Assembly: GCA_002897995.1 (NCBI GenBank)
Contig: BDTT01000083.1
Coordinates: forward strand, 30,263 to 94,262
Source: a bacterium BMS3Bbin10
Lineage (GTDB): Bacteria > Pseudomonadota > Alphaproteobacteria > Rhizobiales > Methyloligellaceae
Direction: 5' to 3'
DNA length: 64,000 bases
In this document: piece after piece, positions 46,601 through 54,500 of the stretch
Layout: each line of letters starts with the position of its first letter
Position numbering within the stretch: the first letter of the stretch is position 1
Position numbers and translations under genes: made by a program
The notes under the pieces: generated by a model
Databases searched by the model: none
What the model saw: the letters and a program-made list of their open reading frames with translations, nothing else
What the model was told of the DNA's origin: nothing

Positions 46601-47348
46601 ACTCCGGACGGCGCTGGCAAAGGAAAAGGAGCTGAATGAGCTTCAGCGGCAGTTCGTTTCCATGGCGAGCCATGAATTCCGTACGCCGCTGGCGATTATC
46701 GACGGCGCCGCCCAGCGGCTTTTGCGCCGGGCCGAAAATCTGACCCCGGCGGATACGGTCAAACGGGTCGAAAAGATCAGGGGCGCTGTCGGGCGTATGA
46801 CCCAGTTGATGGAAAGCACGCTGGATGCCGCCCGGATCGAAGAAGGAAAGATCAATATTGAAATCAATGAATGCGATCTTCGATACGTTGTTCTTGAGGT
46901 GGCCATGCACCAGATCGAGCTCTCTCCGGGCCACAACATTACCTGCGATCTGAAGGAACTGCCCGACAGTATCCAGGGAGACAAAGGGGCGCTCGGCCAA
47001 ATATTCTCCAATCTCCTTTCAAACGCGGTGAAATATTCGCCCGATACCTCCGATATTCACATGAGAGGCTGGCGCGAAGGCGAGTTCGCGGCGGTTGAGG
47101 TCGGAGACCAGGGGCTGGGCATTGACGAGGATGACCTGCCAAACATGTTCCAGCGCTTTTTCCGGGCAAAATCGTCAGCCGGGATCGCGGGAACGGGAAT
47201 CGGTCTTAACCTTGTGAAAACCTTAGTAGAGTTACATGATGGAAAGATAACGGTGGAAAGCAGCAAGGGCGAAGGAAGCCTGTTCAAGATTTTCCTGCCC
47301 ATTGACGGTCCTTCAACTGCCGGAAACAGCGAGCATCAGGCGGCGTGA
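43611..47348 (+). CDS. Soluble multi-PAS/GAF hybrid-less sensor histidine kinase
   Basis: A 1245-residue kinase without membrane helices. Sensor modules in order: PAS (about 30-150), PAS_7-type (160-255), GAF (275-440), PAS_7-type (485-590), PAS (600-715), PAS (730-850), PAS (855-975). A short coiled coil leads to HisKA with the phospho-acceptor His1021 in MASHEFRTPLAII, and HATPase_c with N box NLLSNAVKYSPD, G1 DQGLGIDEDD and G2 GTGIGLNLV. A cytosolic sensor of several signals is expected; the first PAS resembles Aer-type oxygen/redox PAS. The adjacent receiver gene, 32 bases downstream, is the likely partner. Confidence 0.93.
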   Translation: MDSCDRNAPAERHGQNGLTGALRELAPGTHMLNALHLIIDAHSLVSVADRAGRIIYANDRFCEVSKYARGELIGQTHRIVKSDYHPPSFFEEMWSVIKSGGTWTGDIQNKARDGSLYWAQSTISPIFDTRNRIVGYGSIRTDVTAQRRLMTKLQESEKKAYATLKSAIDVIDSSLLLVDASGHIITTNQAYSTMYPESAEEERPGNHFSRLVKKQRPELSDDGLAGFEQEVLSRDTTEQHVLADGRTVKIQRRIAPGGGFVSLHTDISDIIRQTELLEAQAATMDLLKAVAVDANESASADAAYAICLERICKYTGWEVGHVYLPSDDGTGRSSPAGAWYFADEARFGSFKETTERTLCDPGVGLPGRVFETGKPVWLRDVTSDANFPRAEVAEKSGIVGGAAFPVTIRDRIAAVLEFFSSQPIQTNPQLEEILSHVCTQMSRVAERDRSEKLLMTRVTAELRKRDRALVEQNARFDAALKNMTQGLCMFGADKRLIVSNDRYAQMYDLPPEVMKPGISLRQILYHRIANGIFSGANPEEYVKERMAWVESGEVSSKVQHLSDGRSIAITHQPMPGGGWLTTHEDITDRVESERALQESQELFSKAFQLSPVALSISRPGDGSFHAVNDAWTKMFGYSRAEAMANTVLQLGIWKYPEHRKRFLEKLRTTGSMREFEVKQKTKSGQELDVLTYGEYVEVGGEELLFMVIHDITERKRAEEALRESELRYKTLVETTNVVPWEFDPVSMRFTYVGPQAAELFGYPIESWYEEDFWQNMIHPGDREAAANVCMSATRECKDHDFEYRALTADGRVLWVRDVVSVVAENGKTKGLRGVLIDISDRIKANEALKSSERRFKDIVEISSDWIWECDENLRFTYLSQRFTQVTGMPMERVLGRTRHEFGKDAVADWDSHLADLEARRSFRAFSYAVKDESGDTRHWVISGRPVFDAEGTFTGYRGTGSDRTTEFRDEAELIRHRDHLQDLVDEATTELSERAEELRTALAKEKELNELQRQFVSMASHEFRTPLAIIDGAAQRLLRRAENLTPADTVKRVEKIRGAVGRMTQLMESTLDAARIEEGKINIEINECDLRYVVLEVAMHQIELSPGHNITCDLKELPDSIQGDKGALGQIFSNLLSNAVKYSPDTSDIHMRGWREGEFAAVEVGDQGLGIDEDDLPNMFQRFFRAKSSAGIAGTGIGLNLVKTLVELHDGKITVESSKGEGSLFKIFLPIDGPSTAGNSEHQAA

Positions 47349-47380
47349 CAGGTGAATTATTTGATCTCCAGGAGGAGTAA

Positions 47381-47812
47381 ATGGCGGCCACTATCCTTTG
47401 CATCGACGACGAAGTACTTCTTCGAGAGGATATCGTCGAGGAGCTTGAAGATGAAGGCTATCGGGTTCTGCAAGCCTGCGACGGGCATGAGGGACTGAAG
47501 CAAATCCTGCAACACCATCCCGATCTGGTGATCTGCGACATCACGATGCCCCGCAAGAACGGGTATCAGCTTCTGAAGGAAGTACGCGGAGACCACGGAA
47601 TATCGGCGGAAATGCCGTTTATCTTTCTGTCCGCGCTCGCGGACAAGGAGCATGTGGTCGCGGGGTTGAGGCTTGGCGCTGACAATTATATCACCAAACC
47701 GGTCGACTTCGACGTGCTGCGGGCCAAGGTCAAGACCTGCCTGCGCCTGGTCGACCGTATCCGCACCGATGTCATGACCGGATCGGACGGCAAGGTCGTT
47801 CTCGACTGCTAG
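47381..47812 (+). CDS. Single-domain response regulator
   Basis: A 143-residue receiver with no output domain. The acid pocket is D9-D10, the phospho-acceptor Asp53 lies in LVICDITMPRKNG, Ser/Thr in FLSALADKEHV, and the lysine in YITKPVDFDVLRAKV. Stand-alone receivers of this kind act by protein contact or as phosphate sinks. AGGAG precedes the ATG. It lies just behind the kinase gene and is presumably its partner. The TAG stop is the first part of a palindromic repeat. Confidence 0.93.
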   Translation: MAATILCIDDEVLLREDIVEELEDEGYRVLQACDGHEGLKQILQHHPDLVICDITMPRKNGYQLLKEVRGDHGISAEMPFIFLSALADKEHVVAGLRLGADNYITKPVDFDVLRAKVKTCLRLVDRIRTDVMTGSDGKVVLDC

Positions 47813-47843
47813 GGCATAATCCGTTCATATTGAATCATGCTTC
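47810..47843 (+). repeat. Short palindromic repeat starting at a TAG stop codon
   Basis: TAGGGCATAATCCG, then an imperfect inverted partner (GAATCATGC, 47832-47840). The same start (TAGAGCATGATCCG) is found at the rpmB stop codon on the minus strand (36469-36482). It lies in the 44-base gap between two convergent genes and resembles short palindromes widespread in rhizobial genomes. Confidence 0.5.
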
Positions 47844-47856
47844 AGAGCGTCTTTTG

Positions 47857-48729
47857 TCATTTTCGGTTGCCGGCATCGGCGTCGCCGGGCTCCTCCACAA
47901 TGGTTATCTGCTCGGGATGGGTTGCCTTTATGACCGGGCCGTTCCAGCGCCCGATCCAGCCGCGCACGCGCACGCGCTTTCCCGCGAGCTGATCCAGGGG
48001 AAGGTCCGAACCCTGGAACCGGGACCTGTCGCCGGCGCGTATTGCGACGGTGAAATCCGTCTTCCAGTCGGCGCCGAAATTCACGAAACTCCACTTCCTG
48101 GTCCGCCCCACCGAGAGCACTTTCCCCTCGACGACCTGAAAGACGCCGCGACGTTTTGACAGGGCGGCAACGCTTTGCGCACCAAGAACGGCGAATTTCC
48201 CCGAGCGCCAAAGGCCGGCGCGCCCGGCCCGGGCCTGGCGCTCATACGCCTGCAGGTCGCGCGCGCAGGCCCGGTGCCCCCTGAACGAATAGGCCTGAGC
48301 AAGCCCGCGCCGTATCATCTCCCCCTGCGCCCAGATACGCTCCGCGCCGCGCAGGACGAAAAGCTGCGCCAGAAACCGCCCGTGACGGTCGCGCTTCATC
48401 TCGCCCCCGGCAAATCTGAGTTCAACCTTGCTCGTTCCGATCAGCTCTTCGAGCGCACGTCGCGCCCGCTCCGCCGGTGGCCAGGGCTTTATGCCCTTCC
48501 ACCAGCGCGGCGCCTCCGGCGCGAGCGCGCCGATCAGGCGGACGCCGCCGCCATCTTCAAGGCGCAGGGTCTGGCCATCCATGACCTGGGCGACGGTGGC
48601 CGTGCGCAGGGCCTGCGTCTCGCAGGCCCCGTAGGCCGCGCCGGGAAACGCCGCAAACAGCGCGGCGGCGCCCGCGGCCGCGCAACCCGCGCCCGACCCG
48701 GGCTTACGGGTCCGCGTTTGCATCGTCAT
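47857..48729 (-). CDS. Exported thermonuclease-like (TNase/SNc) domain protein
   Basis: A 290-residue protein with a signal peptide (AGCAAAGAAALFAAFPGAAYG) and a staphylococcal-nuclease-like barrel: VAQVMDGQTLRLEDGGGVRLIGALAPE, then RFLAQLFVLRGAERIWAQGEMIRRGLAQAY and a C-terminal beta-rich extension (about 200-290) resembling an OB-fold. The catalytic Arg/Glu set of true nucleases is only partly recognisable, so activity is uncertain. The start overlaps the end of modC by 26 bases, placing it at the end of the mod operon. Confidence 0.8.
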   Translation of the reverse strand: MTMQTRTRKPGSGAGCAAAGAAALFAAFPGAAYGACETQALRTATVAQVMDGQTLRLEDGGGVRLIGALAPEAPRWWKGIKPWPPAERARRALEELIGTSKVELRFAGGEMKRDRHGRFLAQLFVLRGAERIWAQGEMIRRGLAQAYSFRGHRACARDLQAYERQARAGRAGLWRSGKFAVLGAQSVAALSKRRGVFQVVEGKVLSVGRTRKWSFVNFGADWKTDFTVAIRAGDRSRFQGSDLPLDQLAGKRVRVRGWIGRWNGPVIKATHPEQITIVEEPGDADAGNRK

Positions 48730-49852
48730 GGCCGTCTGGTTGCAGCGCCGGCATGATATGTATGTCGCTGCGAACCAGCGAAACGCCGACCCGCTCGCCC
48801 GGTGCGACGGAGTTCCGCTCGGCGGCATGGACCGGCATGGACATGAAAAGGGGGTAGCCAGCATGCGCGTCGACCTTAACGGCGACAATCACCGTATCGC
48901 CCAGCCGGACCATGCTTTCGACGCGGCCATGGACGGGGTTCTCGCGTATGCCGCGCGAGGGACGCCGCCGCCGGTGCAGTATAACGCTGCCCGAGGGGAT
49001 AACCCAGTCAACCAGATCCCCAACCGCGAAACGGCGATTGTATCCGGCCTCAAGCCTGGTTGATCCCCACGCCAGCGCGGTGATGCCCGCGCCGGGGCGC
49101 TGCCCGGCGATCCGGGCCTGGAAAATATTCTTCAGATCGATGAGCCGGGCAACCTCCCGGTTCGCGGGACGGGCCATGATATCGTGCGGCGCGCCCTCCT
49201 GAAGCGTCTGGCCATGATGAAGAATGCTCATCCGGTCACCCAGTTGAACCGCCTCCTCCAGATCATGCGTGACCAGCACAATCGGCATCCGCAGCCGGCC
49301 CCGCAGATGACCCAGTTCGCGATGCAGGCGCTGGCGCGTAGCCCTGTCCACGGATGAAAACGGCTCGTCCAGCAGCAGCACTTCCGGGTCGCGGGCAAGC
49401 GCGCGGGCAACGGCCACGCGCTGCTGCTGGCCGCCCGAGAGTTCCGAGGGCCGGCGTGTCTCAAGGCCGCCCAGACGCACCAGTTCAAGCAGTTCACGGG
49501 CGCGGCGTTCGCTGCCGCCGTTGCGGCCGGAGCCCAGACCCTCCATGACGTTGGCCAGCGCCGAGAGGTGCGGAAAAAGCGCATAGCTCTGAAAGACGAA
49601 TCCGACGCGCCGGAGCCGTGTCGCCACATTGATGCGTTTTTCGCTGTCATACCAAACGCTCCCGTTGCAGGAAATGCGCCCCTCGGCAATATTGCGCAGC
49701 CCGGCGATGGCGCACAGGATGGTCGACTTGCCGCCGCCCGAGGGCCCGACAAGGGCCAGCACCTCGCCCGGCTCGCATCTGAGGCGGGCGTTCAGCGGAA
49801 TCGGCGCATCCTGCACAAGGCGGGCATCGAGCCCTGTGGGCCGGTCAGCCAC
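48704..49852 (-). CDS. modC: Molybdate ABC transporter ATP-binding protein
   Basis: A 382-residue ATPase that powers molybdate import. Walker A is VGPSGGGKSTILCAIAGL, the signature LSGGQQQRVAVARALA, and Walker B LLLDEPFSSVD. The C-terminal part (about 240-370) carries a TOBE/MOP-type domain (VESMVRLGDTVIVAVKV). It overlaps modB by eight bases and the nuclease-like gene by 26, so the operon runs modA-modB-modC-nuclease on the minus strand. Confidence 0.94.
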   Translation of the reverse strand: MADRPTGLDARLVQDAPIPLNARLRCEPGEVLALVGPSGGGKSTILCAIAGLRNIAEGRISCNGSVWYDSEKRINVATRLRRVGFVFQSYALFPHLSALANVMEGLGSGRNGGSERRARELLELVRLGGLETRRPSELSGGQQQRVAVARALARDPEVLLLDEPFSSVDRATRQRLHRELGHLRGRLRMPIVLVTHDLEEAVQLGDRMSILHHGQTLQEGAPHDIMARPANREVARLIDLKNIFQARIAGQRPGAGITALAWGSTRLEAGYNRRFAVGDLVDWVIPSGSVILHRRRRPSRGIRENPVHGRVESMVRLGDTVIVAVKVDAHAGYPLFMSMPVHAAERNSVAPGERVGVSLVRSDIHIMPALQPDGHDDANADP

Positions 49853-50513
49853 GGCGCGCGCCTGCCCGTGACGTGGCGAGATTGGCGATGCCGATCGCGA
49901 TCAGCGAAATAACCAGGAGCAATGCGGACATGGCGCCCGCGGCGGCGTTGTCGAAAGCCTGGACCCGGTCATAAATCGCGATCGCCGCCGTTCTGGTCTC
50001 CCCGGGAATGGACCCGCCGACCATCAGGACCACGCCGAACTCCCCGATCGTATGCGCGAAAGTCAGCACGAAAGCGGTCATGAGCCCCGGCCAGGCCAGC
50101 GGCAGCTCAATGCGCCACAATTTGCGCCATGACGTCATTCCGCAGCAGGCCGCCGCGTCGCGAATTTCTTCTGAAATATTCTCGAAGGCGCGCTGCATGG
50201 GCTGCACGGCGAAGGGCAGATTGAAAATTATCGAGGCGATCAGCAGCCCCTCGAAGGTAAACACGAGCGGGCCGCCGAAAATGCCTTCATAGAGTTGCCC
50301 GATGGGGGAGGCGCGGCCGAGGCCGACCAGCAGGTAATAGCCAAGAACGGTCGGCGGCAGCACCAGCGGCAGCGCCAGCGCCGCTTCCACGAAGGCTTTG
50401 CCGGCATAGCGCCTCCATGCCAGGTGGCGGGCGATGAAAACACTGAGCGGCAGCAAAATGGCGACGGTCCAGCCGGCCAGCTTCAGCGACAGAAGAAACG
50501 CATTCCAGTCCAT
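49845..50513 (-). CDS. modB: Molybdate ABC transporter permease
   Basis: A 222-residue permease with five hydrophobic segments. FVEAALALPLVLPPTVLGYYLLVGLGR and the EAA-type loop EEIRDAAACCGMTSWRKLWRIELPLAWPGLM, followed by FAHTIGEFGVVLMVGGSIPGETRT, are typical of ModB. It starts five bases after modA ends and overlaps modC. The partner binding protein and ATPase are adjacent, so the transporter is complete. Confidence 0.94.
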   Translation of the reverse strand: MDWNAFLLSLKLAGWTVAILLPLSVFIARHLAWRRYAGKAFVEAALALPLVLPPTVLGYYLLVGLGRASPIGQLYEGIFGGPLVFTFEGLLIASIIFNLPFAVQPMQRAFENISEEIRDAAACCGMTSWRKLWRIELPLAWPGLMTAFVLTFAHTIGEFGVVLMVGGSIPGETRTAAIAIYDRVQAFDNAAAGAMSALLLVISLIAIGIANLATSRAGARRG

Positions 50514-50518
50514 CTCTG

Positions 50519-51349
50519 CTACTCCGCTCCGGACTTTCGCCTGGGCCCGGGTTGCGCAAACCCGCCAGCGTCAAAAATCTTCCGCGCCGCCGGTCCCTGA
50601 AGATAGTCGAAGAAGGCGCGCGCGCTGTTGCCCGCGCCGGTCATCAGGACCATGCGCTGTCGCAGCGGACGATGCAATTCAGCCGATATGGTCACAAATC
50701 TTCCCCGCCCGGCAAACCGGGGCGCCACGGCGAGGGACCGGGAAATCATCCCCCCTTCACAAGAGCCCGAAACGGTGAATTGCGCGGCTTGCGAAATATT
50801 TTCCCCGAATACGAGTTTGGGCTCCAGCGCCTCCCACAACCCGGCATGGATGAGGGCCTCGCGCGCGGCGCGGCCATAGGGCGCATGGTCCGGATTGGCG
50901 ATGGCGAAGCGTTTGATGTCGCCGCGCGCAAGCGCTTCGCGCAGGCCGGACAGTTCCGGGTCGACACGGACCGGGGATTCGCCGGGGGCGAATATCACCA
51001 GCTGGCCCAGGGCATAGCGTACGCCTTCGCCGGCCGTAAATCCGTCACGCGCCAGGCTGAGCGCATATTCCTCATCGGCGGAAAGGAACAGCTCAAACGG
51101 CGCGCCCTGACGTATCTGCCGCGCGAGATTACCCGACGAACCGAAGTTCAGACGAAGCGGCAAGCCGGTCTCGCTCCTGAAGGCGCCGGCGGCATCCTGG
51201 AGAGCGAACCGCAAACTTGCCGCCGCGGCGATAATGGGCGAAGTGCCGGCCATGACCGCGGCCGCGCGTCCCGCGCCCGCCAGGGACAAGACGCCGAGCG
51301 CGGATGTCGAGACCATTGCGCGAATGAACTGGCGTCGCTGACTTATCAT
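50519..51349 (-). CDS. modA: Molybdate-binding periplasmic protein with Tat-like signal
   Basis: A 276-residue substrate-binding protein. The N-terminus SQRRQFIRAMVSTSALGVLSLAGAGRA has a twin-arginine motif (RRQFIR), suggesting Tat export, which is not the rule for ModA. The mature part reads IIAAAASLRFALQDAAGAFRSETGLPLRLNFGSSGNLARQI, with the family's anion-binding Ser residues, and LFLSADEEYA. It is the first gene of the mod operon and divergent from the giant exported protein across 177 bases. No convincing ModE box is seen in that gap. Confidence 0.9.
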   Translation of the reverse strand: MISQRRQFIRAMVSTSALGVLSLAGAGRAAAVMAGTSPIIAAAASLRFALQDAAGAFRSETGLPLRLNFGSSGNLARQIRQGAPFELFLSADEEYALSLARDGFTAGEGVRYALGQLVIFAPGESPVRVDPELSGLREALARGDIKRFAIANPDHAPYGRAAREALIHAGLWEALEPKLVFGENISQAAQFTVSGSCEGGMISRSLAVAPRFAGRGRFVTISAELHRPLRQRMVLMTGAGNSARAFFDYLQGPAARKIFDAGGFAQPGPRRKSGAE

Positions 51350-51526
51350 GATACGGCGATATTTACCTGTTGCCCGTGCACGCCATTAATGAAGGAGCCC
51401 GGCATCGAGTGCAACCGGCCCGGCGGAAGCGCGATCACCAATAATCACGATTCTGTTATTGAAATTGACCCGATGGCCAGCTACCTTGACTGAAAGAGCG
51501 CCTGTCTCTGGGGAGGACGCTGCCCT

Positions 51527-54500
51527 ATGACTGTACGCGGTTGGGTTGACATTCTGGGCATTTCGGCACGCCGGCCGGGAGGGCGCGGCGCGCCTTGTCT
51601 TTCTCCTCGCACCCCGCGCCCGCTGGTTTTCCCCGCACTTCTTCTCTTTCTCGCCTTCGCGCTCCTGTCCCTGAATGCCTCGCTTTTCGCCACGGCGGCC
51701 CAGGCGCAACAGGGCCAGCCCGGCGTGGTCGGCCTCGGAGATCTGGTCGTCACCGGTTTCTCGGGCGCTCTGCCGCCGCCGCCGGGTGCGCCCCTGCCGC
51801 CCGGCGTAAACGCGCTAGACGAGACGTTTATCAACCCCGACGGCGCATCGCTGAAGATATTCGACGTAACCAATCCCGGCGGCCCGCCCGAGGCCCAGCT
51901 TCTCAACGTCCCGACGAAATTTCAGGTTTTCGCCCGGGACGTCGGTCAGGTTTTCGGACTGGCGCTCGACAAATCCGACCCCGCGAATATCTATGCAGCC
52001 AGCACATCCGTGCACGGCCTGCAGATTGTCGTGCCCGACGCCGACGGTGACGGCCGGCCCGAGCGCATCAAGCTCGGCCAGCCCGGCGCGCAATGGATGG
52101 ACGGGCAGTTCGGCCTGGGCCGCGGTGGCGGACCCGGCACGCTCTGGAAGATCAACGGCGAGACCGGCGAGATCACGAAATTCGCCGATATTTTGGGCGG
52201 CGGCATCCCCAATTCCGGTCCCGGTCTCGGCAATATCGCCTATGACGCCAAACGCAAGCAGCTGTTCGTATCCGATCTCGATACCGGCCTCATCCATCGC
52301 CTCGACATGGCGGGCAATGATCTTGGCGCCTACGATCACGGGCTTCAGGGCCGTCCCGCCAATGGCATGAATGCAGTGCCCGAAGATCAGGCCAACAGGC
52401 TCGACATTACCAGCCCCGCCTTTGACGCGGAAGATTCCGGCAGCTGGGGCCTGGCGGCGCCGGAGCGCCGCGTGTGGGGTCTCGCGGTGCGCGGCGACCG
52501 GCTGTATTATTCGGTCGAAGAGGGGCCGCAAATCTGGTCGCTCGGCATCAACCAGGACGGAAGTTTCGGCGCCGACCCGCGCTGGGAACTCGATGTGCCC
52601 GCCGACCCCAATGCCTATCCGGTTTCCGACATCGCCTTCCAGTCCAACAGCCTGATGCTGCTGGCGCAGCGCGGCGGCATCACCTCGCGCTATGACTATT
52701 CGCAATATCAGACCCCCCGCAAGACACGCGTTCTGCGCTACCGCCTTGAATCGCCGAACGATCCGGCTACGCCGAGCCGCTGGGTTTCCGCGCCGGAAGA
52801 CTACGCCATCGGCTTTCCCGGCATCCACCGCAATTCGTCCGGCGGCATCGCCATCGGCTATGGCTACCGCAAGGACGCCGGCGGCAACTATGTCCGCGGT
52901 TCCTGCAAAGGGACGCTGTGGTCAACCGGCGACGCGCTGCGCGACAACCCGGTTCACGGGGCAAGGCTCGCACAGGGCGGCCCGCTCAATGTGCACGGCC
53001 TGCAGGGCAACGCACTGAGCCTCGTGCGGCCCGCGAATGTCCCGCCCTGGGAAACCTATTTCGTCGATTATGACAGCCAGTTCGACGACCCGCAGGCCGC
53101 CGGCCATGTGGGCGACGTCGAAATCGCCCGCGAATGCGGCCGCAAACGCACGGACGTCATGGACCTGCGCATCCTGAAGCGGGCCAAACCGGAACGCTGC
53201 ACCGTGGGCAACCAGTGCCCGTTCGGCGTGGAAATCGAGAATACCGGCACCAAGACCTATTCAGGACCGCTGGTTATCCAGGACATCGCCCATAACGGCG
53301 CGCAGCTGATCGGCCATTCGCCGCCGCCGCCGGGCTGGGATTGCAGGGAGGTGTTCCCCGGCACGGGCGTCTATGAATGCAGCAATCCGGGCGTGACGCT
53401 GAAGCCGGGGCAGAAAACCTCGCTCGAACTCCTGTTCCAGATGCCGCCCTGGTGGGTTCGCCATGTCTATGACAACTGCGCCGAGTTGCGCATCCCCGGA
53501 GCCGGCGTCGACGAGCGGCCCTACAACAACCGCTCCTGCGCCTATGTGGCGACCATCGGGCCCGGCCACCCGGACTATGTCCCGGACCTGCAACTCGAAA
53601 AATTCGGCCTGTTCGGGGCCTGCGATTTCTTCGGGCTGTGCGAGTTCGTCGTGCGCGTCACCAATGTCGGCGCGGCGCCCTATACCGGGCAGCTCAACGT
53701 GAACGATTTCACCACGACGCCGGGCGCGACAATCACCGACTGGGCGCCCAAGCCCGACTGGAACTGCGCGCTGCTGGCCCCGGACAATTACGGTTGCAGC
53801 ACGGCCGGGCCCGTCACACTTCTGCCGGGTGACTTCCGTGAACTCGTCATTCTCACTCAGGGGCCGCCCATAGCGCCGGGGGTCACCACCGTTCGCAACT
53901 GCGCCTGGATCGACTGGAACGGCGCGCCCGGCGACGTCAACCCGTTTAACGAATATGACTGCGCCGAGATTTCGAACCTGCCGCCGGGGCACCCGGACGC
54001 CCGGGCGAAGGTGATTATCCAGAAGGATGCGCAACCGACGTGCTCAAGAGCAGGCGCCGGCAATCCATGGAGGTGCCTCTATGCTGTAAGAATCAAGAAC
54101 AGCGGCGCCGCCCCGCTTATCGGCCCGATCGAATTTACCGATGAACTAACCCCGAATCCGGCCACCTTGCTCGGGTTTGGGGGCGGGCCAGGCCCGTGGG
54201 CCTGCGTGCCCGGCGTCGGATTGGCGGGCCCTTATACCTGCACGCAACCGCCGGTCCCCGGCGGCCTGCTTCCAGGCCAAGAGGTCTCGATAATGATGAT
54301 CTTCGAATTGCCGGCCGCAACGCCGGTGCCGGGCTGGCAGATGAACACCGCCACGATCAAATGGGACAATGACGGCGATGGCGCGGACGAGGACCACCAG
54401 GCCAGTGCGATCGCCATGATCTGCGACGCCGGGTCCGCCAACTGTCCGCAAGATCTGGCTATGCTCAAGTTTCCGCCCATCGGCCCATGCCTGAAGGGCG

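Noticed and set aside
51350..51526. ModE-type molybdate box between modA and the giant exported protein
   Set aside because: A CGATATTT-like half-site is present near 51355, but no inverted partner at the proper spacing.
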